Program-made: the position numbers and the translations under genes
Notes under the pieces: model-generated
What the model was told of the DNA's origin: nothing
What the model saw: the letters and a program-made list of their open reading frames with translations, nothing else
Database searches by the model: none
NCBI RefSeq assembly: GCF_963576615.1
Contig: NC_088709.1
Coordinates: 21,469,243 to 21,533,242, forward strand
Direction: 5' to 3'
Length of the DNA stretch: 64,000 bases
Source: Watersipora subatra
Taxonomy: Eukaryota > Bryozoa > Gymnolaemata > Cheilostomatida > Watersiporidae
Shown: positions 61,110 through 64,000 of the stretch, piece after piece
Numbering within the stretch: position 1 is the first letter of the stretch
How the letters are laid out: the number at the start of each line of letters is the position of its first letter

Positions 61110-61953
61110 CTGTAATAACATATCGTTAAATAAATAGCACATATACTAGTATAGTATAGCAATGACTAGTGTAAGACAGTATTAATACTGCTCTATTCTA
61201 TTATATGTAGTATTATAGAGCTGTATACAGCCGTATACTTTTGTTTTATGATTCTTCTATGGCATAATTTGAAAAACATTTTTGTTTGATATAGTTTTTA
61301 TATAATATAATCTTTAATATATATAAACTCTGAAACACCTAATCAAGTTTGTATGACATCACGGTACACTACAACCTTCATCAAGAACACCTACTGCTTG
61401 CAGTAGACAAGTAGAGATATTATATGTACTTTAAATATCAATGAACTGCAGACAAACTTTTCTAGCATGCTGACTGCAAGATTACATGAAGGGCATCATT
61501 TCTCTATGTGTATATTATCTTCAGATGATTCAAGATACAATATTAGAGGTGAGCCGTTAAACCAGCACGAATGTAGTATGAGTAACCTGAGAGGCCAGAG
61601 ATGGATATCCACAAAGGATATTCCCTTGCCGATATTACTGCTGTACTGTTGGCAACCTAATTACAATGATAAGCATCACTGACTTCCTATTTGAATCACC
61701 ATAACAACTGTATTAACAAAATATTGACGAAAACTGTCATGACAAGTTACCAATTATATCTTTTGCTACTTTCTGCGAAAGAGCTATTTCATAATGATGT
61801 TCAAGAGGAGCCTAAAACCTGCTTGATGACATCCCCTCAATAACTTAACTAATAATATTTGATGGTAATATATAACAGATCTGTTATGACTATAATGTAA
61901 CTTAATATACTAGAGCAGAATATGATATAGTCAAACGCTGCGAAATGCAATAC
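61110..61953. other. Non-coding stretch upstream of the first kinase exon seen
   Basis: No Arg-Ser-rich exon of the CLK N-terminus was recognised on the reverse strand here. The sequence is AT-rich with short 'tatagtagtatta'-like words. It is probably intron. Confidence 0.5.
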
Positions 61954-63233
61954 ACCGTAAAACATCTAGTTGAACGCCACATCTATTTGACCGCCATTAT
62001 GAGAGAAGGATTGAAAAATAGAGCGCCACCCTCTATTTGAAGGCCATCTCTATTTAAACACCACTTTGTCTACCTTTGATCTTTATGAACCCATAATATC
62101 GAGTGATCAGTAGAAAAGTGTACACATAATCGTATTAATAGTGAATCATTTACATTATTAACAATCAATTATCTCCAAAGCTTTTCGTTTTTTTTTCGTT
62201 AAAACCTTCAAAGCACCACCGTAGATATAATCAATAATGGACTCAGGCTAATCGTAGCGATCTCAGGCTAATCATAGCTCCTTGTTTAATGCAGTCTTGA
62301 TACTTCAAAGTACATATATGAAAAACGGTTTAAATTTACGATGGTAGATGAACTTTAAAAGCAACACCATAAAAATAATTAATAACTGTCCCCAGTTATT
62401 AATTATTAGCTGAGGGCAGAAGATATTGTGGAAGGTATTGGACAACCAGAAGATGTTTGTTTCATCAAAAGCAACAATCAGAGCGCGGCTATCCGAGCAA
62501 GTGATGGAAATATTTTTGTTTTAAAAACGTTGATTTTGGTTTCTGCATGTAATACAAGTATGGTTCATTATATCACTTGCTCAAGAATATATTTTTGTAG
62601 CATTTGGTAGATTACCATTATATAACTAAAAAATTTGCAAATTTAATGCATATTATTTGATAGTACCATTGCTGTAATCTGATCATACAAGTGATTGACG
62701 CTCGTAATTCCTTTTCTATTGCACATAAAAAGCTAGTTTTGGCTGCAAACTGTAGCAAACATATCAACGAGTGCAATGAGTTTTTATGCAACATTGGTAA
62801 ATATAAATGTAAAATAAAAATATTTCTTCAAATTTGGCATGAAATAAAAATTGAAAGTGCCAACAAATTGCAAAGAGCGACATAGGCTATAATATCATTG
62901 CAGGTGAATTGCAAGCAATAGATATTAGCTGGTAGAAATATTTCTTGGTTTCTCGATGCATATTTATTAAGATATCCTTAACAAGTTGGAGGTAAGTTAG
63001 CAGATTTATTGCATCCAAAAGTTTTAATATCGCTCGACCGATAAAAGGAAGCACGATATAGGCAACATTCGCTTCGCCCGTAATAGGGCTAAATTTATCT
63101 TCCGAAAATTCTGACGAGCCATTTGAAAAATACACCGCCAGCCTCTATTTGAATGCCGCTTCCAATTGACCGCAAGGAAAGACGAAGGGTCGAAAGATAG
63201 AGCACCATGGCATTCAATTAGAAGTTTTACAGT
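61954..63233. mobile_element. TIR element with 'accgtaaaacatctag' ends
   Basis: Left 'accgtaaaacatctagttg' and right 'caattagaagttttacagt' are imperfect inverted ends. 'ctatttgaaggcc' and 'ctctatttgaatgcc' words recur inside both ends. The interior holds short open frames (62428-62610 and 62691-62885) that may be remnants of a transposase, though no catalytic motif was seen. Confidence 0.6.
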
Positions 63234-63235
63234 AA

Positions 63236-63415
63236 TACCATATAATACAATATAATATAATACAATATAATACAGTATAATATAATACAGTATAATATAA
63301 TACAGTATAATATAATACTGTATGATATAATACAGTATGATATAATACAGTATAATATAATACAGTATAAGATAATACAGTATATTATAATACAGTATAT
63401 TATAATACATCATCA
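63236..63415 (+). repeat. AT-rich 15-bp tandem array
   Basis: Repeats of 'tataatataatacag' with small variants. It begins directly at the right end of the TIR element. Confidence 0.95.
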
Positions 63416-64000
63416 TAACTGAGAGCAATTCACAGCCTAGATCAAACCAAAGAAGCGTACAGCGGCGTTGTGCTGACCCCTGCTAGCACTCTATGATTAG
63501 CAGAACTTCGTGTACCTAAGCAGGTTCTACAAGCATTAAGGAGACTGAACCAACACCCTGTAGGTAATTAGTGTTAGCAATCTTCTATTGCTATATGCGT
63601 GACTCAACAAGCCTTCAGCACTTAACTGTAGGCCTGTCACTTGAGTTTGAGAGAACTTTCAAAATTGGCACGCTATTCTCGTTTTTTCTGCGGAAGTGGT
63701 TGTTTCAAATATCTAAATCAGCTGGCGCAACACAAGCCTGCTGGTGATCGACATTTGGTGAATATAAATGTTTAGCTCAGTGTAGACAAGAGAAAGACGA
63801 AACTCAGCAAGTTTGAAAAGTGTGTACAGAAAACTTGATCAATATCATTAATATAATTTGATCATCAAAAGCGTATTGTCTACAAAACTTGGGTGTTGAA
63901 AACTTTATTACATACATGCAGTAGGTGATCGTTTCTCCAAAACTGAGCGAACACGGCCTAGGAAAAAGTCTCGACGAACATCTTAAGCTGATGTACCCAG
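63416..64000. other. Unassigned right edge
   Basis: No exon, RNA gene or repeat was recognised here. The kinase's N-terminal exons are presumably further to the right, beyond the window. Confidence 0.4.

Noticed and set aside
63024-63428. 134-codon - strand frame rich in Tyr, Ile and Leu
   Set aside because: It runs through the AT-rich tandem array at 63236-63415 and then into the TIR element; it is not a protein.

Overview
This is nuclear DNA of an animal. The genes are broken into many short exons with GT-AG introns, the sequence is AT-rich, and introns are crowded with tRNA-derived SINEs, terminal-inverted-repeat (TIR) transposons, Helitron-like ends and minisatellites. The proteins (a ciliary CIMAP3/Pitchfork protein, a peroxisomal ECI2-type isomerase, a LAMMER-motif CLK kinase) fit a ciliated bilaterian. 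The repeat style reminds me of a marine invertebrate such as a lophotrochozoan, but the species cannot be fixed from the sequence.

Layout. Positions 1-2603 hold only repeats. Two CIMAP3/Pitchfork genes lie in tandem on the + strand (2604-5770 and 8382-11241) with identical splice phases and identical lengths for three exons. They are a local duplication in which the second copy has an extra 83-residue N-terminal exon. Converging on them from the - strand is a complete seven-exon ECI2-like enoyl-CoA delta isomerase (24298 down to 12072) of 255 residues ending in a peroxisomal PTS1 tripeptide. Positions 24299-28422 are intergenic and repeat-rich.

The rest, 28423 to about 61109, is - strand coding. 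Eleven exons (61109 to 42831) encode a CLK/LAMMER dual-specificity kinase domain with every hallmark motif; its N-terminal exons lie outside the window or are not recognisable. Eight further exons (41103 to 28423) encode about 1,209 residues: a CUE-like domain followed by a long disordered, Ser- and Tyr-rich tail. No start exon for this block was found in the 1.7 kb between it and the kinase. The last kinase exon ends in a strong donor whose phase joins it in frame. The most interesting prediction is therefore that one intron decides between a conventional CLK and a kinase with a giant CUE-like and prion-like tail.

A tRNA-Cys(GCA) gene sits antisense in the largest intron of the tail. The mobile elements include pogo/Tigger-like TIR elements with TA target duplications, a Tc1/mariner-like MITE, TTAA-flanked MITEs (two of them abutting at a single shared TTAA), Helitron-like termini with CTAG ends, and at least three tRNA-derived SINE families. 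Exon models were built by hand from reading frame, splice consensus and family similarity; no alignment or transcript search could be run.
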